A stretch of 64,000 bases of DNA from Butyrivibrio sp. INlla18 (GTDB lineage: Bacteria > Bacillota > Clostridia > Lachnospirales > Lachnospiraceae): contig NZ_FMXK01000019.1 of NCBI RefSeq assembly GCF_900103635.1, positions 1 to 64,000 on the forward strand, read 5' to 3'. Both the position numbers and the translations under genes were made by a program. The notes under the pieces are model-generated. The model made no database searches. It was not told where the DNA came from and saw only the letters and a program-made list of their open reading frames with translations. Shown piece by piece: positions 51,568 through 60,030 of the stretch. Each line of letters starts with the position of its first letter. Within the stretch, counting starts at the first letter, position 1.

Positions 51568-52230
51568 ATGAGAAAACAATTTCTTTCTTTAATTGTCACA
51601 TTGGGAATGTCTGTAGTTTTTCTTTTAAATGTGAATCATTGTGTGGCTCCATCTACAGTTGTATATGCTGCCGAAGAAAAGGCAGAAGGAATAAGAATTG
51701 ATGAAGAGTACATTGTACCAGATATTTACGGCTGGTGCACATACTATATACTAGTTGCTACTAACGAAACTGGTGAAGATATTGCTATTTCCTCGAACTT
51801 CATAGCAACTGATGGAAATGGAAATGTACTTTCCAAGGTTCATGATTATTTGGATGCAGTTAGAAATGGTCAGCAGTTTATATTATATGGTCAGTTCCTC
51901 AATGAAGATCTAAACGGAGTTGCAGACTATGATTATTCGTTTGACATAAGAACAACTGACAAATGCTCATATTCCATGATATCTGTTGATGCCAGCCATA
52001 ATGACAAGTACCTAGAAGTCAGTGCTACAAACTATTCTGAGAGTGATATTCAGGGAGTTGGAGTTAGGACTGTTTTCATGAAGAACGGAAGGGCAGTTGG
52101 ATTCGACGCAGTAAACATCGCTGATTACGGATATACCTTTTACGGAGGTAGCACTAATTCTCAGATTCTTGGATACAATACCAAGGACTATGATAGTTAC
52201 ATTTTAACGTATGCTTCAGCTAGAAAATGA
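51568..52230 (+). CDS. Secreted protein of unknown function, 220 residues
   Basis: I do not recognise this family. The signal peptide (1-35) ends VVYAAEE. The mature part is beta-rich with many Tyr and Asp, and contains LVATNETGEDIAISSNFIA and a later VSATNYSESDIQGVGVRTVF. These two stretches resemble repeated immunoglobulin-like domains. GGTGGAGGG lies 6 bp before the ATG. It has its own leader and terminator. Confidence 0.6.
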   Translation: MRKQFLSLIVTLGMSVVFLLNVNHCVAPSTVVYAAEEKAEGIRIDEEYIVPDIYGWCTYYILVATNETGEDIAISSNFIATDGNGNVLSKVHDYLDAVRNGQQFILYGQFLNEDLNGVADYDYSFDIRTTDKCSYSMISVDASHNDKYLEVSATNYSESDIQGVGVRTVFMKNGRAVGFDAVNIADYGYTFYGGSTNSQILGYNTKDYDSYILTYASARK

Positions 52231-52232
52231 TC

Positions 52233-52262
52233 AAAGCCAATCCTTTTGGATTGGCTTTTATA
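52233..52262 (+). terminator. Terminator of the secreted protein gene
   Basis: A perfect 11-bp stem, AAAGCCAATCC with GGATTGGCTTT (52233-52243 with 52248-52258), TTTT loop, short T run. Confidence 0.85.
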
Positions 52263-52325
52263 ATGAGAAAAACTATGCTATACTATACACTGGTTATACA
52301 CTATTTTTGAAAGAGATTTGTAGTA

Positions 52326-53288
52326 ATGGCGTCAGGAACTGGAGAGAGAAAGCAAAAGAAAGTTTACAGTAAAAAGATACAAAAGTTACGAAGAGCGATT
52401 GTTTTTACTGTAGTTGCTGCTTGCCTGATTCCTACGTGCATATGTTTGATATTAGCTGTCAGATATGACAGACTTAGGACCAAATACGAGAAAAGTGAAG
52501 CTGACCTTAATTGGTACAGAGACAGATATGGCGATGAGAAGTCCATTTTAGCGGCTTCGGATTCGGGAGATAGTGGAGGAGATACAAGCGCTGATAATGG
52601 TGAGATCCAGTGGGATTATGGTGTTGCCAATGCCAGCGCAGCTCAGAACCCTGAGGATATTGAGGGGACGAGGTATGTCTATCTTACCTTTGATGATGGC
52701 CCTAGCTCTTCAACTGGAGAGATACTTGATATATTAGATCAGTATGGTGTCCAAGCTACCTTCTTTGTTTGCGGCAAGCCAGATTCCAAGTATACAGATT
52801 TATATAAGAGAATTGTGGATGAGGGACATACTCTTGGTATGCACTCCTATAGTCACAGTTACAAAGATATATATGCGTCACTTGATTCTTTCAAAGATGA
52901 TTTCAAGAAGATCAAGATCTTTTTGTATGATACTACGGATGTTGATTCCGTATTTTACAGATTCCCAGGTGGAAGCTCCAATAAGGTCATCAAGGATGAT
53001 GTAGCAGAGTATGAGAAATTTCTTGATGAACAGGGCGTAACATATTTCGACTGGAATGTATCTGCCAATGATGACAAGGCAGGGGCTACAAAGGAAACAG
53101 TCTATAACAACATCGTAAGTAATATACCTAAGTACAAGCATTGCGTAGTGCTCATGCACGACGCGGCTGACAAGAAGTACACAGTTGAGGCATTACCTGA
53201 GATCATAGAAGCAATACAGGCAATGGATAACACAGTGATAGTACCGATAACTGAGGATACGTTACCGGTTCAACATATCAAAAAATAA
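52326..53288 (+). CDS. Membrane-anchored polysaccharide deacetylase (NodB domain)
   Basis: The protein has 320 residues. A basic N-terminus and one membrane helix (about 24-44) are followed by a short coiled coil and an Asp/Gly/Ser linker. The NodB domain (about 115-310) has the motifs YLTFDDGPSS (about 118), GMHSYSHSYKD (metal-binding His pair) and YRFPGGSSN, with the final VLMHDA. It probably removes acetyl groups from peptidoglycan or surface glycan. The bactofilin gene follows 29 bp later, which may link it to cell wall shaping. Confidence 0.9.
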   Translation: MASGTGERKQKKVYSKKIQKLRRAIVFTVVAACLIPTCICLILAVRYDRLRTKYEKSEADLNWYRDRYGDEKSILAASDSGDSGGDTSADNGEIQWDYGVANASAAQNPEDIEGTRYVYLTFDDGPSSSTGEILDILDQYGVQATFFVCGKPDSKYTDLYKRIVDEGHTLGMHSYSHSYKDIYASLDSFKDDFKKIKIFLYDTTDVDSVFYRFPGGSSNKVIKDDVAEYEKFLDEQGVTYFDWNVSANDDKAGATKETVYNNIVSNIPKYKHCVVLMHDAADKKYTVEALPEIIEAIQAMDNTVIVPITEDTLPVQHIKK

Positions 53289-53317
53289 TCTAGAAAGTAT
53301 GAATGGAGGATGTCAGG

Positions 53318-54334
53318 ATGGGATTTTTTTCTGAGTTAAAGAGCGATCTATCTCAGGCTGTGAATACACTCATGCCAGAAGATAAGCTTGCAGAAGCAGA
53401 CAATCTTGATAAAGAAAATCAGAAAGAAGATTCTACAAAAGAGTTAAGACCTGAGAAGGTTGATATCGACAGCATGTTAAATCGTCTTGATGATATTAAA
53501 CTTGATGATATCGGAACTGCCGAAGATGCAGAAAAGGTATCAGAGGAAGTAGAAAAAGTAGAAGAGATAGTTGATGAGTCAGTTGCAGATGCTCCTGAGA
53601 CAGTTGAGCCTGAGGAGACTCCAGCTGAAGAGACTGTTGAGGAAGTCGTAGAGGAACCTGCTAAGGAGCCTACAGACGAGGCTTCAGAGATCGAAGAGCT
53701 TGAGCACAAGATCGAAGAGCAGACAGCTGCTGAGACAGCATATGAGGAGCCTAAGAGTGCAATAGAGGCTATCAATTCAGAACACATTGATGAATATATT
53801 GCAGAGAGCAATGTATCAGATACAACAACTAATTACGGGGGGGAAGAGAATATGGAATTCGAACAGCAGACACCAACAGATGAAACAGCTAGCATTACTG
53901 AAGGAATGGTCATTAACGGTGACATTCAGACAACAGGATCACTTGATCTTGTAGGAAGGGTTACAGGTAACATCCAGTGCCTTGGTAAACTTAATGTAAC
54001 AGGTGAGATCACAGGTGATTCAGAAGCAGCAGAGATCTATGCTGAGGCAGCAAGAATCACAGGTGAAGTTAAGAGTAAGGGCAGCGTAAAGGTTGGCCAG
54101 AGCACAGTTATCGTTGGTAACATCTTTGGATCAAGCGCAGTTATCGCAGGCGCTGTAAAGGGCGACATCGACGTTCACGGACCAGTTGTTCTTGATACAA
54201 CAGCTATCGTAATGGGTAACATCAAGTCTCAGTCAGTACAGATCAACAATGGTGCTGTTATCGAAGGTATGTGCTCACAGGCATATGCTGATGTTAATCC
54301 ATCAGAGTTCTTTGAAGGACTTAAGAACAAGTAA
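53318..54334 (+). CDS. Bactofilin-family cytoskeletal protein with acidic N-terminus
   Basis: The protein has 338 residues. The first 20 form a possible amphipathic membrane-targeting helix (MGFFSELKSDLSQAVNTLM). Residues about 25-190 are Glu/Val/Ala-rich and probably disordered. The bactofilin beta-helix (about 195-330) contains GMVINGDIQTTGSLDLVGRV and repeated GxIxxxG turns. Bactofilins polymerise without nucleotide and place cell wall enzymes. The acidic tail is much longer than in typical family members. GGAGG lies 8 bp before the ATG at 53318. Confidence 0.85.
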   Translation: MGFFSELKSDLSQAVNTLMPEDKLAEADNLDKENQKEDSTKELRPEKVDIDSMLNRLDDIKLDDIGTAEDAEKVSEEVEKVEEIVDESVADAPETVEPEETPAEETVEEVVEEPAKEPTDEASEIEELEHKIEEQTAAETAYEEPKSAIEAINSEHIDEYIAESNVSDTTTNYGGEENMEFEQQTPTDETASITEGMVINGDIQTTGSLDLVGRVTGNIQCLGKLNVTGEITGDSEAAEIYAEAARITGEVKSKGSVKVGQSTVIVGNIFGSSAVIAGAVKGDIDVHGPVVLDTTAIVMGNIKSQSVQINNGAVIEGMCSQAYADVNPSEFFEGLKNK

Positions 54335-54359
54335 TTTTATCAGGTAAAATGGAGATATT

Positions 54360-55055
54360 ATGAGAGTATTATTAAAACTCAGCGGAGAAGCGCTTGCTGG
54401 TGATAAAAAGACAGGCTTCGATGAAGAGACTGTCAGAAAGGTAGCACTTCAGGTCAAGCAGCTTACTGATAAGGGAACTCAGGTAGGTATCGTTATCGGT
54501 GGCGGTAATTTCTGGAGAGGCAGAACCAGCGAGAACATTGATCGCGTTAAGGCTGATCAGATTGGCATGCTTGCTACAATCATGAATTGTATCTATGTAT
54601 CAGAGATATTCAGAAGTGAAGGGATGATGACTAACATTCTTACTCCTTTTGAATGTGGATCATTTACAAAGCTCTTTTCAAAGGATCGAGCAAACAAGTA
54701 TTTCGAAAAGGGTATGGTTGTGTTCTTTGCAGGCGGTACAGGTCATCCATATTTCTCAACTGATACAGGAGTTGTTTTAAGGGCTATTGAGGTAGAGGCT
54801 GATTACCTCCTTCTTGCTAAGGCAATCGACGGAGTATATGACAGTGATCCTGCCAAGAACCCTAATGCTAAGAGATATGACACTATTTCAATCGATGATG
54901 TGGTAGCTCAGAATCTTCAGGTAGTAGATATGACAGCTTCTATCCTTGCAAGAGACAATAAGGTTCCTATGAGAGTATTCTCTCTTCAGGAAGAGAACAG
55001 CATTGTAAAGGCAGCAGACGGAAATTTCAATGGAACAACAGTTACTGTTGACTGA
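54360..55055 (+). CDS. pyrH: Uridylate kinase
   Basis: The enzyme phosphorylates UMP to UDP. The protein has 231 residues of the amino acid kinase fold. Motifs are LKLSGEALAG (about 4-13), VIGGGNFWRGR (about 44-54), FAGGTGHPYFSTDTG (about 125-139) and GVYDSDPAKNP. Residues for UMP binding look intact. It heads the conserved cluster that runs to cdsA. GGAG lies 6 bp before the ATG. Confidence 0.95.
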   Translation: MRVLLKLSGEALAGDKKTGFDEETVRKVALQVKQLTDKGTQVGIVIGGGNFWRGRTSENIDRVKADQIGMLATIMNCIYVSEIFRSEGMMTNILTPFECGSFTKLFSKDRANKYFEKGMVVFFAGGTGHPYFSTDTGVVLRAIEVEADYLLLAKAIDGVYDSDPAKNPNAKRYDTISIDDVVAQNLQVVDMTASILARDNKVPMRVFSLQEENSIVKAADGNFNGTTVTVD

Positions 55056-55082
55056 TTATTGGAATTTTAAGGAGGAATAGGT

Positions 55083-55634
55083 ATGAACGAGAAATTAAAA
55101 GAATATAGCGACAAAATGCAAAAATCCTTCGACTTTCTTAAGGAGGATCTTGCTTCTATCCGTGCTGGAAGAGCTAATCCACACGTACTTGATAAGATTA
55201 AGGTAGATTATTATGGAACACCAACGCCACTTAACCAGGTTGGTAATATTTCCGTTCCAGAGGCTAGAATCATCCAGATCGCACCTTGGGACAAGGCTCT
55301 TATCAAGGATATTGAGAAAGCACTTATGACATCAGAGCTCGGTATCACTCCAAGTAATGATGGTGCTATCATCAGACTTGTTTTCCCAGAGCTTACTGAG
55401 GAACGCAGAAAACAGCTTACTAAGGATATCCGTAAGAAGGGTGAGGATGCTAAGGTTGCAGTTAGAAATGTAAGACGTGACGGCAACGATGCACTCAAGA
55501 AGCTTAAGGGATCAGATGTTTCTGAGGATGAGATCAATGATCTTAACGATGAGCTTCAGAAGATCACTGACAAGTTCATCAAGGATATTGATACAGTTAT
55601 CGAAGACAAGAATAAAGAGATCATGACGGTATAA
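55083..55634 (+). CDS. frr: Ribosome recycling factor
   Basis: The factor splits ribosomes after termination together with EF-G. The protein has 183 residues, normal length. The conserved segments are DLASIRAGRANPHVLDKI (about 22-39), NVRRDGNDALKKL (about 126-138) and the three-helix bundle ends. AAGGAGG lies 8 bp before the ATG. The next gene starts 3 bp after the stop. Confidence 0.96.
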   Translation: MNEKLKEYSDKMQKSFDFLKEDLASIRAGRANPHVLDKIKVDYYGTPTPLNQVGNISVPEARIIQIAPWDKALIKDIEKALMTSELGITPSNDGAIIRLVFPELTEERRKQLTKDIRKKGEDAKVAVRNVRRDGNDALKKLKGSDVSEDEINDLNDELQKITDKFIKDIDTVIEDKNKEIMTV

Positions 55635-55637
55635 GCT

Positions 55638-56363
55638 ATGGAAGAAGTTATGAATGTACCTGAGCATGTAGCCATAATCTTAGATGGAAATGGAAGGTGG
55701 GCCAAGGAAAAGGGCATGCCTAGAAATTATGGACACATGCAGGGGGCTAAAGCTGTTGAGGATATTTTGGTAGATGCCAGAGACATCGGTATCAAGTACC
55801 TTACAGTTTATGCATTTTCAACAGAGAACTGGACTCGTCCTGAGGCAGAGGTTTCTGCCCTCATGACGATCTTGCGTAATTACTTAAAGACCAGTATCAA
55901 GAAGTCTATGAAGAACAATGTGCGTTGCCGAGTTATCGGTGAACGCAGTGCTCTTTCAGAAGATATCCAGAAAGCTATCGGTGAGCTTGAAGAGGCAACC
56001 GCTGGCAATACAGGTCTTACATTTACTATTGCCATCAACTATGGCAGTAGAGACGAGATTACACGTTCAGTTAGAAAGATTGCAGATAAGGTCAAGGCAG
56101 GAGAGGTTCTCCCAGAAGATATATCTGAGAAGATGATCGCTGAGAACCTTGATACAAACTTCCTTCCTGATCCAGATCTTCTTATCAGAACATGTAATGA
56201 GCAGAGAATTTCCAATTATCTGCTATGGCAGTGTGCTTATACGGAGTTTTATTTCACTCCTGTGGCATGGCCAGATTTTAATAAGGCTGAGCTGCTCAAA
56301 GCTGTAGAAGCTTACAGCAAGAGAAATCGCAAATTTGGCGGTCTCAAGACAGATCAGATCTAA
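55638..56363 (+). CDS. uppS: Undecaprenyl diphosphate synthase (isoprenyl transferase)
   Basis: The enzyme builds the C55 lipid carrier for cell wall synthesis. The protein has 241 residues. Motifs are VAIILDGNGRWAKEKG, with the catalytic Asp (about 17), YAFSTENWTRP (about 66-76), and LLIRTCNEQRISNYLLWQ followed by EFYF. An internal ATG at 55650 is close to the family start and could be the real one. It starts 3 bp after frr. Confidence 0.94.
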   Translation: MEEVMNVPEHVAIILDGNGRWAKEKGMPRNYGHMQGAKAVEDILVDARDIGIKYLTVYAFSTENWTRPEAEVSALMTILRNYLKTSIKKSMKNNVRCRVIGERSALSEDIQKAIGELEEATAGNTGLTFTIAINYGSRDEITRSVRKIADKVKAGEVLPEDISEKMIAENLDTNFLPDPDLLIRTCNEQRISNYLLWQCAYTEFYFTPVAWPDFNKAELLKAVEAYSKRNRKFGGLKTDQI

Positions 56364-56386
56364 AAAAATAAGGCTAGGACTAAATA

Positions 56387-57211
56387 TTGAAGACAAGAGT
56401 TATTAGTGGAATCGTTATTGCCCTGGTACTTGCCGGAGTGCTTATTCCTGGTGGATATCTTTTGGCGGCGGTTCTAACAATAGTTTCATTTATCAGCTAC
56501 TATGAACTCGTAAGAGCACTTGGGGTTCATAAGGAAGGACAAAAAGTCAATGCATTGGAGATTTGCGGCTATGCATCTATCATCGTGCATTATGTTCAGA
56601 TGATCCTGGTCAAGAGCCACAAATACTTTGTATTTTCTATTTTGTTCGCATTCTTTTTGATAATGGTGTGCTACGTACTTAGTTTTCCTAAGTACAAGTC
56701 AATGCAGGCTGTAGCAGCGTTTTTTAGCTTTGTGTATGCACCTGTTAGCATGTCATTTGTTTATCTTCTTAGAATGCGTCCCTATGGACAATATTTTGCT
56801 TGGATTCCTTTTATTGCCTGGGTATGTGATACATGTGCGTATTTCGCAGGCAGAGCATTTGGTAAACACAAGCTTGCACCGATTCTTTCCCCAAAGAAGA
56901 CTATTGAAGGCTCAATTGGAGGAATTCTGGGATCAGTACTTGTTGGAGCTATATTTGGCTATGTACTGTACGTAAAAGAAACCCATGATGTAGGCGTGAT
57001 AATTGTTCTTGTAGTTATAACTTTTGTGGGCAGTATAATCGCTCAGCTTGGCGATCTCCTTGCCTCAGGTATCAAACGTGATCACGATATCAAGGACTAT
57101 GGAAATGTAATTCCTGGCCACGGCGGTATAATTGATAGATTTGATAGTGTTATCTTTGTTATCCCTTGTATATACTTCCTGGCAGCGGTATTGTTTCCGC
57201 TTATGACTTGA
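56387..57211 (+). CDS. cdsA: Phosphatidate cytidylyltransferase
   Basis: The enzyme makes CDP-diacylglycerol for phospholipid synthesis. The protein has 274 residues and about eight membrane helices. The signature SGIKRDHDIKDYGNVIPGHG plus GIIDRFDS lies at about 226-252. SPKKTIEGSIGG (about 172) is also conserved. It starts with TTG, with TAGGA 7 bp upstream. In most relatives dxr follows directly; here an insertion separates them. Confidence 0.93.
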   Translation: MKTRVISGIVIALVLAGVLIPGGYLLAAVLTIVSFISYYELVRALGVHKEGQKVNALEICGYASIIVHYVQMILVKSHKYFVFSILFAFFLIMVCYVLSFPKYKSMQAVAAFFSFVYAPVSMSFVYLLRMRPYGQYFAWIPFIAWVCDTCAYFAGRAFGKHKLAPILSPKKTIEGSIGGILGSVLVGAIFGYVLYVKETHDVGVIIVLVVITFVGSIIAQLGDLLASGIKRDHDIKDYGNVIPGHGGIIDRFDSVIFVIPCIYFLAAVLFPLMT

Positions 57212-57224
57212 AAAGGGCTTAGCA

Positions 57225-57527
57225 ATGGGACAATCAAAGGTAAAACATATTATATTTATAATAGCGACTATCATTTTTATAGTGTCCCTTTTATTTTGGG
57301 TCATTATTATTAGAGGACTTGTTGATGCGTATATAAATGGAACCAATAGAGAATTTATAGAATCACTTGGCTCCCATGAGTGGTACTATGGATGGGAGGC
57401 TGTAGAGCATCTTTGGGAAATATATTTACTTGAAATATTTTTGATATATTTTCCGATTCCTTTGTATCAGATCATATATATCATCACTATGATAATAAGA
57501 TTTCTAATAAAATTGTTTACTCATTAA
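57225..57527 (+). CDS. Small membrane protein, 100 residues
   Basis: I do not recognise this family. Two membrane helices (about 8-30, HIIFIIATIIFIVSLLFWVI, and about 68-95, rich in Ile and Tyr) flank a loop with FIESLGSHEWYYGWEAVEHL. It is 13 bp after cdsA and could be read from the same message, with an AGGG site about 8 bp upstream. It is the first of three genes that interrupt the cdsA-dxr order and ends before a two-way terminator. Confidence 0.6.
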   Translation: MGQSKVKHIIFIIATIIFIVSLLFWVIIIRGLVDAYINGTNREFIESLGSHEWYYGWEAVEHLWEIYLLEIFLIYFPIPLYQIIYIITMIIRFLIKLFTH

Positions 57528-57533
57528 AATGTA

Positions 57534-57573
57534 AAAAAGAAGTAATCAGAGTTTCCTGATTACTTCTTTTTTG
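57534..57573. terminator. Bidirectional terminator between convergent genes
   Basis: A 16-bp stem (57534-57549 with 57556-57571), 6-base loop, with A run on the left and T run on the right. It serves the small membrane protein gene and the convergent PrsW gene. Confidence 0.9.
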
Positions 57574-57603
57574 TGTCAGTATTTATGTTCGGATTCTTGA
57601 TTC

Positions 57604-58875
57604 TTAGGCTGCTGGCTCATTACTACTGATCTGATTAAGTTTATTGATTTCATCAAGACCTCGAGTGATCATGATGATAAGTACTATCCAGGATGCAGCA
57701 ATAAGAACGATGTACTTTAAGTAGAATGGAAGCTGGAAAGGCATATCCCAGATACCATGCATGAGAATGCAGATACCGGACAATGAAAGGAAGGTCTTAT
57801 TTAAAAGAACGCTTGATCTAAATTCCTTGTGATCCAATGCAATCATCATTGCAGCCCCTTCGATCGCTGCCCAAAGAACATGTCCACCTGGTGCTAATAC
57901 AGCACGAAGAAGGATAGTATGTGTAGCATTATCAATACTTAACCCCTGACCGATAAACAAACTTGTAAATGCATATCCTGAAGATTCGAAAGCAGCAAAT
58001 CCTGCTCCGATAGCAGCGCCAATGAGAAGACCATTAAGGATGTAAGTACATTTCTTGGTTCTCTTTACATAAAAAGCTGTTACCAGAAATTTACCGGTTT
58101 CTTCAACTACACCAATAAGTATAGCGCCCAGGTATGAAATTTCTCCTGCTCCGGTGAATCTAAAGAGAATAAGCGTTACTAATAAAGATAGACATCCTCC
58201 AACAAAGAAATATTTCAAAACTTCATAAAAACTTATATTTCTTGGTGCGTTTACTTCAAAAATGAAAACCAGAACTGAAAATGGAACCAGGAAAGATCCC
58301 ATGGTCATGTACCCTGGAACGCAATTTACATTTCCGAAATAAACTATAAGTGAATAAAGAACAATAGTTGCAACAAATAAAGCAAGGAAGATTCTAGCAA
58401 AGAGCCATGGCTTTGGCCATTCTGTAGAGATTCTATCCTGAGTAGGGGTTGTCTTGCTTGTTCCACAGATGAATAGATCTTCGGCATCCTCCTTAGAGTG
58501 CTTTGCAAATACACCAGAAAAAAGATCACGGAATTTAAGCTCTACAACGCCTTCGCCACCGGCAAGTTCGTTAACCTTTTTGTTAAAAGACTTAACTGGA
58601 TGAGCTGCGATTTCCTTAAGGTTGGGATCAGCAAACTTGTTACCGATACTCTGTGTGATATTTGATACTGTAGCGCCGGCATTTGCTACAGCACTCTGTG
58701 CTGTCTCCTGTGCGCTTTTCTGTTCAGGCTCATTAGCTGTCTCCTGAACTGGTGCAGAAGCAGGTGCTTCTACCTTAACTTCTTTTGGCGCAGCAGTGTT
58801 TTCTACTGGTGCTCCGCAAGCCTGGCAGAATGCAGATCCGTCTTCAATCTTTGTTCCGCATTTACTACAAAACAT
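57604..58875 (-). CDS. PrsW-family intramembrane protease with zinc ribbon
   Basis: The protein has 423 residues. The N-terminal zinc ribbon has Cys3, Cys6, Cys17 and Cys20 (MFCSKCGTKIEDGSAFCQAC). A Pro/Ala/Glu linker and a helical region follow, then about eight membrane helices (165-415). The PrsW motifs are intact: VVEETGKF (EExxK), GAGFAAFES (FxxxE) and PGGHVLWAAIEG (HxxxW-like). PrsW of Bacillus subtilis cleaves an anti-sigma factor; the target here is unknown. GGAGG lies 8 bp before the ATG at 58875. It follows the lipoprotein gene by 46 bp on the same strand. Confidence 0.82.
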   Translation of the reverse strand: MFCSKCGTKIEDGSAFCQACGAPVENTAAPKEVKVEAPASAPVQETANEPEQKSAQETAQSAVANAGATVSNITQSIGNKFADPNLKEIAAHPVKSFNKKVNELAGGEGVVELKFRDLFSGVFAKHSKEDAEDLFICGTSKTTPTQDRISTEWPKPWLFARIFLALFVATIVLYSLIVYFGNVNCVPGYMTMGSFLVPFSVLVFIFEVNAPRNISFYEVLKYFFVGGCLSLLVTLILFRFTGAGEISYLGAILIGVVEETGKFLVTAFYVKRTKKCTYILNGLLIGAAIGAGFAAFESSGYAFTSLFIGQGLSIDNATHTILLRAVLAPGGHVLWAAIEGAAMMIALDHKEFRSSVLLNKTFLSLSGICILMHGIWDMPFQLPFYLKYIVLIAASWIVLIIMITRGLDEINKLNQISSNEPAA

Positions 58876-58921
58876 TACTCTTTCCTCCAACAATTTTTTA
58901 TATTAATTTTTTAAAATTAAA

Positions 58922-59821
58922 TTAATAGCAGAATGTAAAATCATAAACCTCTTCAGGCTTGAAAGACGCGTTATCAGACTCTGTTACATAAAATGTTGCC
59001 CCAAGAACAAAGTAGCTGACTGATCCAGAGATTGTACCGTCTTCACTAGTAAAAGCAAGAGAGTAATCATCTGCATCAGGGTTAATTGTAGCGTATCCTC
59101 TTAATTCATCTTTTCCTTCAACATGAATAAGTATGCTGTAGGAACCACTTTCCATTCCCTCATTGATAATGAGATAGTCTTCGCCATCATAGTTGCCATA
59201 ATAACCATCAGCTTCATGGTCAGGTAAGGAGAATGTAACCTCTCCCTTTAGTTCAGCAAGAGTGCTTGCAAGTGAATATGCATCATTCTTGTATCTCATA
59301 GCTTTGTTGTACATGATGATCATTGGCTGAATAGAACCACCTTCATATTCATAGGCCATTCTTTCGCTCATGGTGTCGACGTATTTTTCCCAGTTCTGAT
59401 GCTCAGGAAGGAGATTACTTTCATAATTAGAAGGATCAGCTTCCTTTAAACGAGAAAGGAGGCTGTTAACTTCTGCCTGCCATACCTGTAAGCCATATAC
59501 ACTTTTCTCGTTCATTTCTGTCTGAGTAGATGCATTTATACGATAACTATCGTATTTATCATAGATCTCACCGATCTTTACAAGCTCATCAGATAGACTA
59601 TCACATGAAGAAACTGCTTCATTTACTTCATTCTCTATCTGAATAGATAACTCGTCTGAGCTTTCATTTGTTGCACTAACTTCTTCACTTGCTTCTATTG
59701 TACTAATATCTGCACTCTCAAAAAGAGAACTACTTTCTTCAGCAGATTCATTATTAGCGGATGTACATCCACCAAGCACCACCGCAGAGAAAAGTGCAAA
59801 AAATATTATTTTTTTGTTCAT
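58922..59821 (-). CDS. Lipoprotein of unknown function, 299 residues
   Basis: The signal peptide ends in the lipobox LGGC (Cys19). A Ser/Glu-rich linker (20-60) follows. Residues about 60-195 are helical with Trp, similar in style to the lysozyme inhibitor LprI-like domain (VWQAEVNSLLSRLKE). The C-terminal 100 residues are beta-rich (YLIINEGMESGSYSILIHVE). The family is not recognised. It is the first gene of a minus-strand unit with PrsW, so it could be a sensor or client of the protease. Its promoter holds a 14-bp palindrome. Confidence 0.7.
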   Translation of the reverse strand: MNKKIIFFALFSAVVLGGCTSANNESAEESSSLFESADISTIEASEEVSATNESSDELSIQIENEVNEAVSSCDSLSDELVKIGEIYDKYDSYRINASTQTEMNEKSVYGLQVWQAEVNSLLSRLKEADPSNYESNLLPEHQNWEKYVDTMSERMAYEYEGGSIQPMIIMYNKAMRYKNDAYSLASTLAELKGEVTFSLPDHEADGYYGNYDGEDYLIINEGMESGSYSILIHVEGKDELRGYATINPDADDYSLAFTSEDGTISGSVSYFVLGATFYVTESDNASFKPEEVYDFTFCY

Positions 59822-59844
59822 ATTTAATCCTCCATATTACTAAA

Positions 59845-59876
59845 TGTGCATATGCACACAGGACAAAATTATAGCA
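59845..59876 (-). promoter_or_regulatory. Promoter and palindromic operator of the lipoprotein-PrsW unit
   Basis: On the minus strand an extended -10, TGCTATAAT, lies at 59876-59868. A weak -35, TTGTAA, is at 59897-59892 with an 18-bp spacer. The perfect 14-bp palindrome TGTGCATATGCACA (59845-59858) falls at about +3 to +16, a position where a bound repressor would block transcription. Confidence 0.55.
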
Positions 59877-59985
59877 TATAACCATCAAATATTACAATGA
59901 TTGAAACAAATCTTCCTTTTAGGTAACAGAAAAAACTGCGGATGGTAAGGGGGAAGTTCTTTGTATAGGAAAAAAAGCTCGTAAG

Positions 59986-59994
59986 TGGTATAGT
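59986..59994 (+). promoter_or_regulatory. Extended -10 promoter before dxr
   Basis: TGG TATAGT fits an extended -10 box; no good -35 is seen 17 bp upstream. It would let dxr-rseP-ispG-polC be transcribed independently of cdsA. Confidence 0.45.
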
Positions 59995-60030
59995 AAGAGG
60001 TAGTTTATTTATTAAAAGGATAGGTTTTGT

